NCBI GenBank assembly: GCA_007122945.1
Contig: SKSP01000120.1
Coordinates: forward strand, 1-11,768
DNA length: 11,768 nucleotides
Source of the DNA: Ilumatobacteraceae bacterium
Lineage (GTDB): Bacteria; Actinomycetota; Acidimicrobiia; Acidimicrobiales; Ilumatobacteraceae
Direction: 5' to 3'
The notes beneath the pieces are model-generated. The model saw only the letters and a program-made list of their open reading frames with translations. It ran no database searches and was not told the origin of the DNA. Every line of letters begins with the position of its first letter. The first letter of the stretch is position 1. Of this stretch, positions 1 through 7,355 are shown in pieces. The translations under genes were made by a program, and so were the position numbers.

Positions 1-1088
1 AGAAGCAGCGCTGCGAGATCCTCAAGGTCCTGTACCGCGGGGCCAACATCTTGATCCTCGACGAGCCGACCGCCGTGCTCGTCCCCCAGGAGGTCGACGA
101 GCTCTTCGCCTCGCTCCGCGAGCTCACCGCCGCGGGCTCGACGGTGATCTTCATCTCCCACAAGCTCGACGAGGTGCTGCGGCACGCGGACGCGATCACC
201 GTGATCCGGGCCGGCAAGACCGTCGGCGAGGTCGACGACCCGAGCAGCGTCTCCGCCCGCCAGCTCGCCGAGATGATGGTGGGCAGCGAGCTGCCCACAC
301 CCGAGACCCGCGAGAGCACCGTCACCCACGACCGGGCCCTCGAGGTCCACGGGCTCACGGTGCTCGACGACGACGGCGCCCGCCGAGCGGTCGACCAGGT
401 TGCGTTCACCGTCCATCGCGGTGAGATCGTGGGCATCGCCGGCGTCGAGGGCAACGGCCAGTCGGAGCTGGTCGCCGCGCTGATGGGCCTCACGCCGGCC
501 ACCGGGACGGTCCTCGTGGACGGGCTCGACATCAGCCGTCTCTCCACCCTCGAGCGCAAGGCTCGCGGCATCGGCTACATCCCCGAGGACCGCCAGCAAG
601 AAGGGCTCGCGCTCCCGTTCAGCGTGTGGGAGAACGCCGCGCTCGGGCACCAGCGCACACCGCCGTACGCGAAGGGCCTGTGGATCGACCGTGGCGGCGC
701 GCGCCAGCGCGCGACCGAGATCGTCGAACAGTTCGACGTCCGCACCCCGGGGATCGACGTCCCGGCGTTCGCCCTGTCGGGTGGCAACCAGCAGAAGCTG
801 GTGGTCGGGCGCGAGATGATGTCGGAGCCGACCGTCCTGCTCGCGACGCACCCCACCCGGGGCGTCGACGTCGGTGCGCAGGCCGGCATCTGGGACGTCC
901 TGCGCGACGCGCGGGCGGCCGGGCTCGCCACCCTGCTGATCTCGGCCGACCTCGAGGAGCTGATCGGGCTGTCCGACCGCCTGCTCGTCATGCTGCGCGG
1001 CCGCATCGTCGCGGAGCTCGACCCGACGACCGTCACGCCCTCGGAGCTCGGCTCGTACATGACCGGCGCGAAGTCGGAGGCCGCATGA
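1..1088 (+). CDS. Nucleoside/simple-sugar ABC transporter ATP-binding protein, 5'-truncated
   Basis: ATPase of a BMP-type nucleoside importer (NupO/YufO group, RbsA-like double-NBD architecture); it powers uptake through the two permeases that follow. The window edge removes the N-terminus: the frame is open from base 3 and the first visible residues (KQRCEILK) are the end of the first ABC signature, so about 140-150 residues including the first Walker A are missing. Visible in 361 residues: first Walker B ILDEPT (about 18-23); second-domain Walker A GVEGNGQS (147-154); signature LSGGNQQK (258-265); and a degenerate second Walker B, ATHPTRGVDVGA (from 281), where the usual Asp-Glu is Thr-His. 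Loss of the second catalytic site is common in this family, whose members often read AAQPTRG here. An internal TTG at 51 could be taken for a start, but the family alignment runs through it. The stop overlaps the next ATG (ATGA). Confidence 0.93.
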   Translation, partial: KQRCEILKVLYRGANILILDEPTAVLVPQEVDELFASLRELTAAGSTVIFISHKLDEVLRHADAITVIRAGKTVGEVDDPSSVSARQLAEMMVGSELPTPETRESTVTHDRALEVHGLTVLDDDGARRAVDQVAFTVHRGEIVGIAGVEGNGQSELVAALMGLTPATGTVLVDGLDISRLSTLERKARGIGYIPEDRQQEGLALPFSVWENAALGHQRTPPYAKGLWIDRGGARQRATEIVEQFDVRTPGIDVPAFALSGGNQQKLVVGREMMSEPTVLLATHPTRGVDVGAQAGIWDVLRDARAAGLATLLISADLEELIGLSDRLLVMLRGRIVAELDPTTVTPSELGSYMTGAKSEAA

Positions 1089-2233
1089 CGCTGCAACGCT
1101 TCGGACGGGGCCTCATCGCACCGGCGGTCGCCGCCGCCTCCGCGATCATCATCTCCGCGATCGCGCTGATCATCAGCGGCAACAACCCGTTCACGGCGTT
1201 CAACGAGATGTGGAAGAACGTCAGCAACGCCGAGTCGATCGTGCTGATCATCAACCGCTCGGTGCCGTACTACGTGTCGGGGGTGGCCGTCGCCATCGGG
1301 TTCAAGATGAACCTGTTCAACATCGGCGCCAACGGCCAGTACCTGCTCGCCGCGCTGTTCGCGGCGTGGGCCGGGGCGCAGGTGACGCTGCCGGCACCGC
1401 TGCACGTCACGTTCATCCTGCTCGTGGCGGTGTTCGTCGGCGGCGCTTGGGCCTCGATCGCCGCGATCTTGAAGGTGACCCGCAACGTCAACGAGGTCAT
1501 CTCGACCATCATGTTGAACTTCATCGCGACCGGCATCGTCGCGTTCTTGCTCGCCGAACAGTTCCGCGAGCCCGACGCCGCCAGCCTCGTCGCCCAGACC
1601 GAGACCCTGCCGCCGTCGGCCCGGCTCCCGAAGCTCGACCCGCTGATCGAATGGACCGGCATCGACTTCGGCAACGCCGACCTGCTCGGCTTCCTCCCGT
1701 TCGCGATCGCGATCGGGATCGGCTACCACCTGCTGTTGAACCGCAGCCGGTTCGGCTACGAGCTGCGCCTGTCGGGCGCCAACCCCGAGGCCGCGCGCGC
1801 CGCCGGGGTCAACCCGAACAAGATGATCCTGAAGACGATCATCCTCTCCGGGATGATCGCCGGCCTGATCGGCATGCACTCGCTGCTCGCCGACCCGCAG
1901 TTCCACAAGTACGGCGACCAGTTCCCGCGCCTGTTGGGCTTCACCGGCATCTCGATCGCGCTGCTCGGGCGCAACCACCCGGCCGGCATCGCCGCCGCCG
2001 CGCTCGTGTGGGGAACGATCGAGCGGGGTACGCAGCCGCTCAGCCGCATCGGCATCCCACCCGAGATCGGCGTGATCATGCAGGGCGCGTTCTTGCTGTC
2101 GGCGATCATCGCCTACGAGGTGATGAAGCGCCGCAACGACGCCGCCGCCGCACGCGCCGCGGCGAAGATCACGCACGCACCACCACCGTCCTCACCACCC
2201 GGTGAGGCCGATGCCGCGGGGGTGAGATCGTGA
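1085..2233 (+). CDS. Nucleoside ABC transporter permease (BPD_transp_2, NupP/YufP type)
   Basis: Integral membrane subunit, 382 residues, of the nucleoside importer. The ATG at 1085 overlaps the ATPase stop and is preceded by GGAGG at 1076-1080. The first membrane helix is near residues 10-32 (rich in Ile/Ala). The family hallmark GFKMNLFNIGANGQYLL follows in the first third. Several more hydrophobic segments alternate with short loops, and an SGANPEAARAAGVN segment with the expected coupling-helix character lies in the second half. The C-terminal tail is Ala/Pro-rich and looks disordered. Length and order (ATPase, permease 1, permease 2) match nucleoside BMP-family operons; simple-sugar transport is the alternative, but the downstream deaminases and upp favour nucleosides. 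Translational coupling to both neighbours is likely. Confidence 0.93.
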   Translation: MTLQRFGRGLIAPAVAAASAIIISAIALIISGNNPFTAFNEMWKNVSNAESIVLIINRSVPYYVSGVAVAIGFKMNLFNIGANGQYLLAALFAAWAGAQVTLPAPLHVTFILLVAVFVGGAWASIAAILKVTRNVNEVISTIMLNFIATGIVAFLLAEQFREPDAASLVAQTETLPPSARLPKLDPLIEWTGIDFGNADLLGFLPFAIAIGIGYHLLLNRSRFGYELRLSGANPEAARAAGVNPNKMILKTIILSGMIAGLIGMHSLLADPQFHKYGDQFPRLLGFTGISIALLGRNHPAGIAAAALVWGTIERGTQPLSRIGIPPEIGVIMQGAFLLSAIIAYEVMKRRNDAAAARAAAKITHAPPPSSPPGEADAAGVRS

Positions 2234-3543
2234 GCACCACCGAACCCACCACCGACACACGCGACGCGACCGACCAGGACGCGCCGCAGGGCTGGCGCAA
2301 GATCATCCACCAGCCGCGCTACCGGATGATGGTGTTCGCCATGATCGGCGTCGTCTCGCTGTCGCTCGGCCGCGTGCTGAGCGGCAACGACGACCTCACC
2401 TCGAGCGGCACGTTCGGGGTCGCCCTGCGCACCGCCGCCCCGATCGCGCTCGCCGGCCTCGCCGGCCTGTTCGCCGAGCGCAGCGGCACCGTGAACATCG
2501 GCCTCGAAGGCATGATGATCATGGGGACGATCTTCGCCGGCTGGTGGGGTTGGCAGTACGGACCATGGATGGCGGTCGTCGGCGGCCTCGTCGGCGGCGC
2601 GCTCGCGGGGCTGCTGATGAGCCTCGCCACGACGACGTTCGGGGTGAACCACATCGTCGCCGGCTTCGCCATCAACATCCTGGCGCCCGGCGTCGCCCGC
2701 TTCATGGCCAACGAGCTGTTCACCGGCGTGCCCGGCGGCTCGGTCACGTCGTCCCCGGGCAACGCCGGCGCGATGGGCCGGTTCACGATGCCGTTCCTCT
2801 CGGGCGGCGACCTGTTCGGCTGGCAGACCCCCGACATGCTCGGCTGGTTCGAACGACAGGGGTGGTTCGTCATCGCCGACCTCGCCGGCTTCGGGCGCGG
2901 CATCACGACCAACGTCACCTACGACGTCGTGCTGACGATCCTCATCTTCGTGCTCGCCGGCTACGTGGTGTGGCGCACCTCGTTCGGCCTGCGCCTCCGA
3001 GCGGCCGGCGAGCGTCCCGCCGCCGCCGACTCCCTCGGCGTCTCCGTCGTGCGGATGCGCTACTACGGGCTCACCATCTCCGGAGCGCTCGCCGGTCTCG
3101 GCGGGGCCGTGCTCGTCCTGTTCGCCAACCGCTACCAGGAGCAGCAGGTCGCCGGGCGCGGGTTCCTCGGCCTCGCCACCTTGATCTTCGGCAACTGGCG
3201 GCCCGCCGGCATCGCGGCCGGCGCCGGGCTGTTCGGCTACGCGCAGGGCATCACGCTGCGCACCAGCCCCGAGCAGGTGGTCCGGGCGCTGCTCCTCGCG
3301 GCGGCGATCGGCCTCGGCATGTCGGCGGTGTGGATGCTGCTGTCGCGCAACTTCACCGGGATGGGCATCGCCGCGCTGATCGGGATCGCCCTGTTCTGGG
3401 CGTGGTTCGTGACCGACCGACCGAACAACCAGCTCGTGTTCGTCACGCCCTACGTCGTCACCCTGGTGGCGGTCTCCGTCGGGGCCCAGCGCCTCCGACC
3501 ACCGGCCGAGGAGGGCATCCCGTGGTTCAAGGGCAACCTGTAG
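2230..3543 (+). CDS. Nucleoside ABC transporter permease (BPD_transp_2, NupQ/YufQ type)
   Basis: Second membrane subunit of the importer, 437 residues. GTG start at 2230 in a GTGA overlap with the first permease; the sequence GGGGGTGA at 2218-2225 is a good ribosome binding site four bases upstream. A hydrophilic N-terminus of about 30 residues precedes the first helix. The typical motif TVNIGLEGMMIMGTIFAGW is present, as is the late segment RPAGIAAGAGLFGYAQG. It is longer than the roughly 300-320 residues of the Bacillus NupQ type; the excess is a middle insertion (around residues 165-230, Gly/Phe/Trp-rich loop) and an added C-terminal pair of helices, which I recall as usual in actinobacterial members. 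The 3' end contains the start and ribosome site of the first deaminase. Confidence 0.92.
   Translation: MSTTEPTTDTRDATDQDAPQGWRKIIHQPRYRMMVFAMIGVVSLSLGRVLSGNDDLTSSGTFGVALRTAAPIALAGLAGLFAERSGTVNIGLEGMMIMGTIFAGWWGWQYGPWMAVVGGLVGGALAGLLMSLATTTFGVNHIVAGFAINILAPGVARFMANELFTGVPGGSVTSSPGNAGAMGRFTMPFLSGGDLFGWQTPDMLGWFERQGWFVIADLAGFGRGITTNVTYDVVLTILIFVLAGYVVWRTSFGLRLRAAGERPAAADSLGVSVVRMRYYGLTISGALAGLGGAVLVLFANRYQEQQVAGRGFLGLATLIFGNWRPAGIAAGAGLFGYAQGITLRTSPEQVVRALLLAAAIGLGMSAVWMLLSRNFTGMGIAALIGIALFWAWFVTDRPNNQLVFVTPYVVTLVAVSVGAQRLRPPAEEGIPWFKGNL
3508..3515 (+). promoter_or_regulatory. Ribosome binding site deciding the start of the first deaminase
   Basis: GAGGAGGG lies six bases before a GTG at 3522, inside the last codons of the upstream permease. 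It is the strongest Shine-Dalgarno match in the window and fixes the deaminase start there, since no other plausible start lies between it and the conserved HDH motif. Confidence 0.8.
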
Positions 3544-4631
3544 CCGACCTCGACGCCGACAGCGCCCGCGCCGTCCCCAAGGTCCTGCTGCACGACCACC
3601 TCGACGGCGGACTGCGCCCGACCACCGCCATCGAGCTCGCCGACGCCATCGGCTGGTCGTTGCCCTCGACCGACCCGGACGCCCTGCAGGCCTGGTTCAC
3701 TCGGGGCGCCGACGCCCGCGACATCCTCCAGTACCTCGCCACGTTCGAGCACACCCTCGCCGTGATGCAGACCACGGGAGCGATCGAACGAGTCGCGACC
3801 GAAGCCGTCGAGGACCTCGCCGCCGACGGCGTCGCGTACGCCGAGGTCCGGTTCGCGCCCGCCCTGCACACCGAGAGCGGGCTCGCACTCGACGACGTCG
3901 TCGGTGCGGTCACCGACGGATTCCGCCGCGGTGAGGAACGTGCCGCGGCCGCAGGGCACCGGATCGTGGTGAACGCGATCTGCTGCGCGATGCGCACCGA
4001 GAACGACTCGCTCGAGATCGCCCAGCTCGTCGATCGACTGCGGCACGGCGATCCGAAGGTGGTCGCCTTCGACCTCGCCGGCGCCGAGACCGGCTGGCCA
4101 CCGTCGCTGCACGCCGAAGCGCTCGCCCATGCCCGCGCCCGGCACCTCAACATCACGATCCACGCCAGCGAGCCACCCGACCTCGAACTGATCTCCGACG
4201 CGATCGCCCACGGCGCCCACCGGATCGGGCACGGCGTGCGGCTCCGCGCCGACACGACGATCGCACCCGACGGCACGCTCGTGCTCGGCACGCTCGCCCA
4301 GCACGTGCTCGACCGAGGCATCCACCTCGAGATGGCCCCGACGTGCAACGTCCAGATCGGCGCCGTGCCGAGCGTCGCCGATCACCCGATCGGCCCGTTC
4401 CTGCGAGCGGGCTTCAGCGTCGGCGTGAACACCGACAACCGGCTCATGAGCGGCGTGCTCCCGTCGAGCGAGCTGCTCGCCGTCGCCGAGGCGTTCGCGC
4501 TGACGTGGGACGAGGTCCGAGCGCTCACCGGCCACGCCCTCGACGCATCGTTCGCACCGTTCGACGAACGCCGCCGCATCCGCCGCGAGGTCGTCGATCC
4601 GGGCTTCGCCGAGCTCGTCGAGCAGACCTGA
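3522..4631 (+). CDS. add: Adenosine deaminase, divergent paralogue 1
   Basis: Zinc-dependent purine nucleoside deaminase (amidohydrolase superfamily), expected to convert adenosine or deoxyadenosine to inosine or deoxyinosine in the cytoplasm. It has 369 residues from the GTG at 3522, which overlaps the permease by 22 bases. Metal and catalytic residues visible: H24-x-H26 in LLHDHLDGGLRP, H214 and E217 in IHASE, H237 in RIGHG, and D305 in VNTDNRLMS. The residue after D305 is Asn where vertebrate ADA has a second Asp; this DN form is shared by paralogue 2 and, as I recall, by actinobacterial Add. Two differences from paralogue 2 are notable: HASE instead of HAGE, and MAPTCNV instead of LCPTSNV. 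These lie around the active site, so its substrate may differ (for example a modified adenosine). It is the last gene of the transporter operon. Confidence 0.9.
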   Translation: MVQGQPVADLDADSARAVPKVLLHDHLDGGLRPTTAIELADAIGWSLPSTDPDALQAWFTRGADARDILQYLATFEHTLAVMQTTGAIERVATEAVEDLAADGVAYAEVRFAPALHTESGLALDDVVGAVTDGFRRGEERAAAAGHRIVVNAICCAMRTENDSLEIAQLVDRLRHGDPKVVAFDLAGAETGWPPSLHAEALAHARARHLNITIHASEPPDLELISDAIAHGAHRIGHGVRLRADTTIAPDGTLVLGTLAQHVLDRGIHLEMAPTCNVQIGAVPSVADHPIGPFLRAGFSVGVNTDNRLMSGVLPSSELLAVAEAFALTWDEVRALTGHALDASFAPFDERRRIRREVVDPGFAELVEQT

Positions 4632-4635
4632 CCCC

Positions 4636-4659
4636 TCACCGGTCGATTCACCGGTCGAT
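4636..4659. repeat. Two tandem copies of a 12-bp unit
   Basis: TCACCGGTCGAT occurs twice without a gap (4636-4647, 4648-4659), just after the deaminase stop. Each copy holds the palindrome ACCGGT, so the two copies can also pair with each other as a 6-bp stem with a 6-base loop. It could be an operator pair, a weak terminator hairpin, or a slippage product. Confidence 0.7.
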
Positions 4660-4725
4660 CGGAGACCCGACTCGTCACCGGGGCGAATCGAGACGTCGCG
4701 GGGCGTCGCAGCGCCGAGCGTCGCG

Positions 4726-4731
4726 TACGCT
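4726..4731 (+). promoter_or_regulatory. -10 box for a leaderless transcript
   Basis: TACGCT fits the actinobacterial TANNNT -10 consensus. Its last T is followed by seven bases and then the GTG at 4739, so transcription would start at or next to the start codon. There is no Shine-Dalgarno sequence ahead of this GTG, which agrees with leaderless translation. No convincing -35 hexamer is seen at 17-18 bases upstream. Confidence 0.55.
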
Positions 4732-4738
4732 CTCGGTC

Positions 4739-5629
4739 GTGCTCACCGACAGCCAGGTCCGCCAGTTCCACGACGACGGCTTCTGCGTGATCGAGGGCGC
4801 CGTCGAACACGATGCGTGCGCCGAGCTGCGCACTCGAGCGATCGAGCTGGTCGAGGCGTGGGAGCCCGGCGAGCAGCGCACCGTGTTCACCACCGACGAG
4901 CAGGAGCGGTCGAGCAATCTCGAGTTCCTCGCGAGCGGCTCACGGATCTGGTGCTTCTTCGAGGCCGACGCGTTCGGGCCCGACGGCGAGCTGCGCCAAC
5001 CCAAGCAGCTCAGCATCAACAAGATCGGCCACGCCCAGCACGACCTCGACCCGGTGTTCGAGCGCTTCACGTACACGCCGCGGCTCGCCGAGGTCGCCCA
5101 CGACGTCGGTCTCGCCGACCCGCTCGTGCTGCAGAGCATGTACATCTTCAAGCAGCCCGGCATCGGTGGCGAGGTCGGCTGCCACCAGGACGCCACGTTC
5201 CTGTACACCGATCCGCTGTCGGTGACCGGCTTCTGGTTCGCGATCGAGGACGCGACGATCGAGAACGGGTGCTTGTGGGCGGCCCCGGGCGGCCACCGGA
5301 CCGGCCTCCGGAAGGTGTTCGAACGCACCAGCGCCGACCCGGCCGGACACGACACCGGGTCGACCGGCGACCTCACCCGGTTCCGCGTCCTCGACGAGAC
5401 CCCGCTGCCGACACCACCCGACGACCTCGTCCCGCTCGAGGTACCCGCCGGGACCCTGGTGGTGCTGCACGGCCTGCTCCCCCACTGGAGCGACGTCAAC
5501 CGGTCGCCGGTCAGCCGCCACGCCTACACCGTCCACTGCATCTCGGCGGCCGCCGAGTACCCGGCCTGGAACTGGCTGCAACGACCGGCCGACATGCCGT
5601 TGCGCCGACTCGACGGGGTGACGGCGTGA
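4739..5629 (+). CDS. Phytanoyl-CoA dioxygenase (PhyH) family protein, PHYHD1-like
   Basis: Cytoplasmic Fe(II)/2-oxoglutarate-dependent oxygenase, 296 residues. The metal triad is visible: H149-Q-D151 in CHQDATFLYTDPL and distal H249 in LLPHWSDVN; R260 in SPVSRHAYTVH is the expected 2-oxoglutarate anchor, eleven residues after the distal His as in PHYHD1. Further PHYHD1-like segments are IEDATIENGCLW in the middle and NWLQRPADMPL at the C-terminus. So the likeness is to the PHYHD1 branch, whose substrate is not settled, rather than to true phytanoyl-CoA hydroxylase. The start is GTG 4739, because homology begins directly with LTDSQVRQFHDDGF and a leaderless promoter box sits before it. It overlaps the second deaminase by GTGA. 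Lying between two adenosine deaminases and upstream of upp, it may act on a nucleoside or nucleobase, but that is inference. Confidence 0.88.
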   Translation: MLTDSQVRQFHDDGFCVIEGAVEHDACAELRTRAIELVEAWEPGEQRTVFTTDEQERSSNLEFLASGSRIWCFFEADAFGPDGELRQPKQLSINKIGHAQHDLDPVFERFTYTPRLAEVAHDVGLADPLVLQSMYIFKQPGIGGEVGCHQDATFLYTDPLSVTGFWFAIEDATIENGCLWAAPGGHRTGLRKVFERTSADPAGHDTGSTGDLTRFRVLDETPLPTPPDDLVPLEVPAGTLVVLHGLLPHWSDVNRSPVSRHAYTVHCISAAAEYPAWNWLQRPADMPLRRLDGVTA

Positions 5630-6717
5630 GCCCGCTCGAGCCCGAGATCGTGCACCGGGCTCCCAAGGCGCTGCTCCACGACCACCTCGACGGCGGGCTC
5701 CGACCGGCGACCGTCGTCGATCTCGCAGAGGAGTACGGCTACGCCGACCTCCCCACGACCGACGTCGACGAGTTGAAGACCTGGTTCAACCGTGGGGCGA
5801 AGCGCAACGACCTCGTGCTCTACCTCGAGACGTTCGCCCACACGGTCGGGGTGATGCAGCATCGCGACGCGATCGAACGGGTGGCGTTCGAGTGCGCCCA
5901 GGACCTCGCCGCCGATGGTGTCGTGTACGCCGAGGTGCGCTTCGCTCCCGAGCTGAGCCTCGAAGCGGGGATGACGCTCGACGAGGTCATCGAGGCCGTC
6001 ACGACGGGGCTCCGTCGGGGTTCGGAAGGCACCGACCTCACGGTGTACGCGATCGCGTCGGCGATGCGCACCGCCGCCCACAGCCTGCAGATCGCCGAGC
6101 TCGCCGTGCGGTGGCGCGACGCCGGTGTCGTCGGGTTCGACATCGCCGGCGCCGAGGCCGGGTACCCGCCGTCGCGGCACCTCGACGCGTTCCAGTACGT
6201 GCTGCGCGAGCACTTCCACGCGACCATCCACGCCGGGGAGGCGTTCGGCCTGCCGTCGATCGCCGAGGCGCTGCAGTACTGCGGTGCGGAACGCCTCGGC
6301 CACGGCGTCCGGATCGTCGACGACATCACCGGTTCACCCGGCCACGAGACGCTCGGGAAGCTGGCCGCCTACGTCCGCGACCGGCGGATCCCGCTCGAGC
6401 TGTGCCCGACCTCGAACGTCAACACCGGCGTCGTGGCCACGATCGCCGACCACCCGATCGGCATGCTCAAGCGCCTCCGCTTCCGGGTCACCGTCAACAC
6501 CGACAACCGCCTGATGAGCGACACGTCGATGACGAACGAGATGGTCCAGCTCGCCGACGCCTTCGGCTGGACCCTCGACGACTTCGAGTGGCTCACGATC
6601 AACGCCGTGAAGAGCGCGTTCGCCCCGTTCCCGGAGCGGCTGCGCATCATCAACGGGTTGATCAAGCCGCGCTACGCGCTCCTGCGGGCCGAGCAGGCGC
6701 TGGGAGCGACGACGTGA
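5626..6717 (+). CDS. add: Adenosine deaminase, paralogue 2 (canonical)
   Basis: Hydrolytic deamination of adenosine and deoxyadenosine; 363 residues. GTG start at 5626 in a GTGA overlap with the dioxygenase, with GGGGTGA at 5615-5621 as ribosome site four bases upstream. Zinc and catalytic residues: H18-x-H20 in LLHDHLDGGLRP, H202 and E205 in IHAGE, H226 in RLGHG, and D293 in VNTDNRLMSD. It keeps the usual LELCPTSNV segment, so it looks like the standard actinobacterial Add. It is colinear with paralogue 1 over the whole length, down to the C-terminal SAFAPFPERLRI helix, so the pair arose by duplication or joint acquisition. Its stop overlaps the upp start by GTGA. Confidence 0.95.
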   Translation: MSPLEPEIVHRAPKALLHDHLDGGLRPATVVDLAEEYGYADLPTTDVDELKTWFNRGAKRNDLVLYLETFAHTVGVMQHRDAIERVAFECAQDLAADGVVYAEVRFAPELSLEAGMTLDEVIEAVTTGLRRGSEGTDLTVYAIASAMRTAAHSLQIAELAVRWRDAGVVGFDIAGAEAGYPPSRHLDAFQYVLREHFHATIHAGEAFGLPSIAEALQYCGAERLGHGVRIVDDITGSPGHETLGKLAAYVRDRRIPLELCPTSNVNTGVVATIADHPIGMLKRLRFRVTVNTDNRLMSDTSMTNEMVQLADAFGWTLDDFEWLTINAVKSAFAPFPERLRIINGLIKPRYALLRAEQALGATT

Positions 6718-7355
6718 GCGGCGGCGTCACCGTGACGGTGGTCGACCACCCCCTGGTGGCCGACTCGCTGGCTCGCATCCGCGACCGCGACACCCCGAAC
6801 GCGCTGTTCCGTCAGAACCTCGAACGGATCGGCACGATGCTGATCGCCGAGGCCACGCGCTCGCTCCCGACCGTGGCCGGCACCGTGCAGACGCCGCTCA
6901 CGGAGGCACCAGCGCTGCGGCTCGCCGTCCAGCCGGTCGTCGTGCCCGTGTTGCGCGCCGGTTTGGGGTTCGTGCACGCCGCCCAGGAACTGCTCCCCGA
7001 GGCCGACGTCGGATTCATCGGGATCTCGCGCGACGAGTCCACGTTCCAGCCCGAGCCGTACGTCAACAAGCTGCCCGAGTCGCTCGACGGACGGCCCGTG
7101 ATCGTCATCGACCCGATGCTCGCAACGGGTGGCTCCCTCGCCCACACCGTCCGTCTGCTGCTGGAACGTGGCGCGCCCGAACCGATCCGGGTCGTGTGTG
7201 CGCTCGCGGCACCCGAGGGCATCCAGCGACTGCGCGACGAGGGACTCCACCTGCACGTCGTCACCGCCGCGATCGACGACCACCTGAACGACCACGCCTT
7301 CATCGTCCCCGGTCTCGGCGACGCCGGCGACCGGTTGTTCGGGAGCGGCAGCTGA
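6714..7355 (+). CDS. upp: Uracil phosphoribosyltransferase
   Basis: Converts uracil and PRPP to UMP plus pyrophosphate in pyrimidine salvage. It has 213 residues, close to the usual 208-210. GTG start at 6714 overlaps the deaminase stop (GTGA), with GGGAG at 6702-6706 seven bases before it. Visible motifs: N-terminal DHPLVADSLARIRD, the VPVLRAGLGF segment, the PRPP loop VIVIDPMLATGGS (residues 129-141), and the uracil-site C-terminus IVPGLGDAGDRLFG. All are intact, so a working enzyme is expected. Its place after transport and deaminase genes fits use of uracil released from imported uridine or, after deamination elsewhere, cytidine. Confidence 0.97.
   Translation: MSGGVTVTVVDHPLVADSLARIRDRDTPNALFRQNLERIGTMLIAEATRSLPTVAGTVQTPLTEAPALRLAVQPVVVPVLRAGLGFVHAAQELLPEADVGFIGISRDESTFQPEPYVNKLPESLDGRPVIVIDPMLATGGSLAHTVRLLLERGAPEPIRVVCALAAPEGIQRLRDEGLHLHVVTAAIDDHLNDHAFIVPGLGDAGDRLFGSGS
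7341..7345 (+). promoter_or_regulatory. Ribosome binding site before a CTG start
   Basis: GGGAG within the last codons of upp lies six bases before CTG 7352, which overlaps the upp stop as CTGA. The spacing and the overlap match the other junctions of this cluster, and no ATG, GTG or TTG is placed as well ahead of the first membrane helix. Confidence 0.5.

Larger units (their letters stand above)
4632..4738. other. Intergenic gap between the two operon halves
   Basis: This 107-base gap is the only non-coding break in the + strand cluster. It holds a tandem 12-bp repeat next to the deaminase stop and a leaderless-type promoter box before the dioxygenase. A third looser copy (TCACCGGGGCGAAT, from 4675) and three CGTCGC words (from 4694, 4704 and 4719) lie between them. 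There is no clear T-tailed terminator. Confidence 0.6.

Noticed and set aside
51..1088. TTG at 51 as a true start giving a 345-residue protein
   Set aside because: The frame is open to the window edge, and the residues before it (KQRCEILK..) match the ABC signature region, so the gene is truncated by the window.
575..2176. Long - strand open frame opposite the ATPase and first permease
   Set aside because: Its Arg/Asp/Gly/Gln-rich translation has no recognisable motif and lies antisense to two well-supported genes; such frames are expected in GC-rich DNA.
4343..4738. Upstream extension of the dioxygenase frame into the first deaminase
   Set aside because: The extension is Arg/Pro-rich antiphase translation of the deaminase; dioxygenase homology begins right at GTG 4739.
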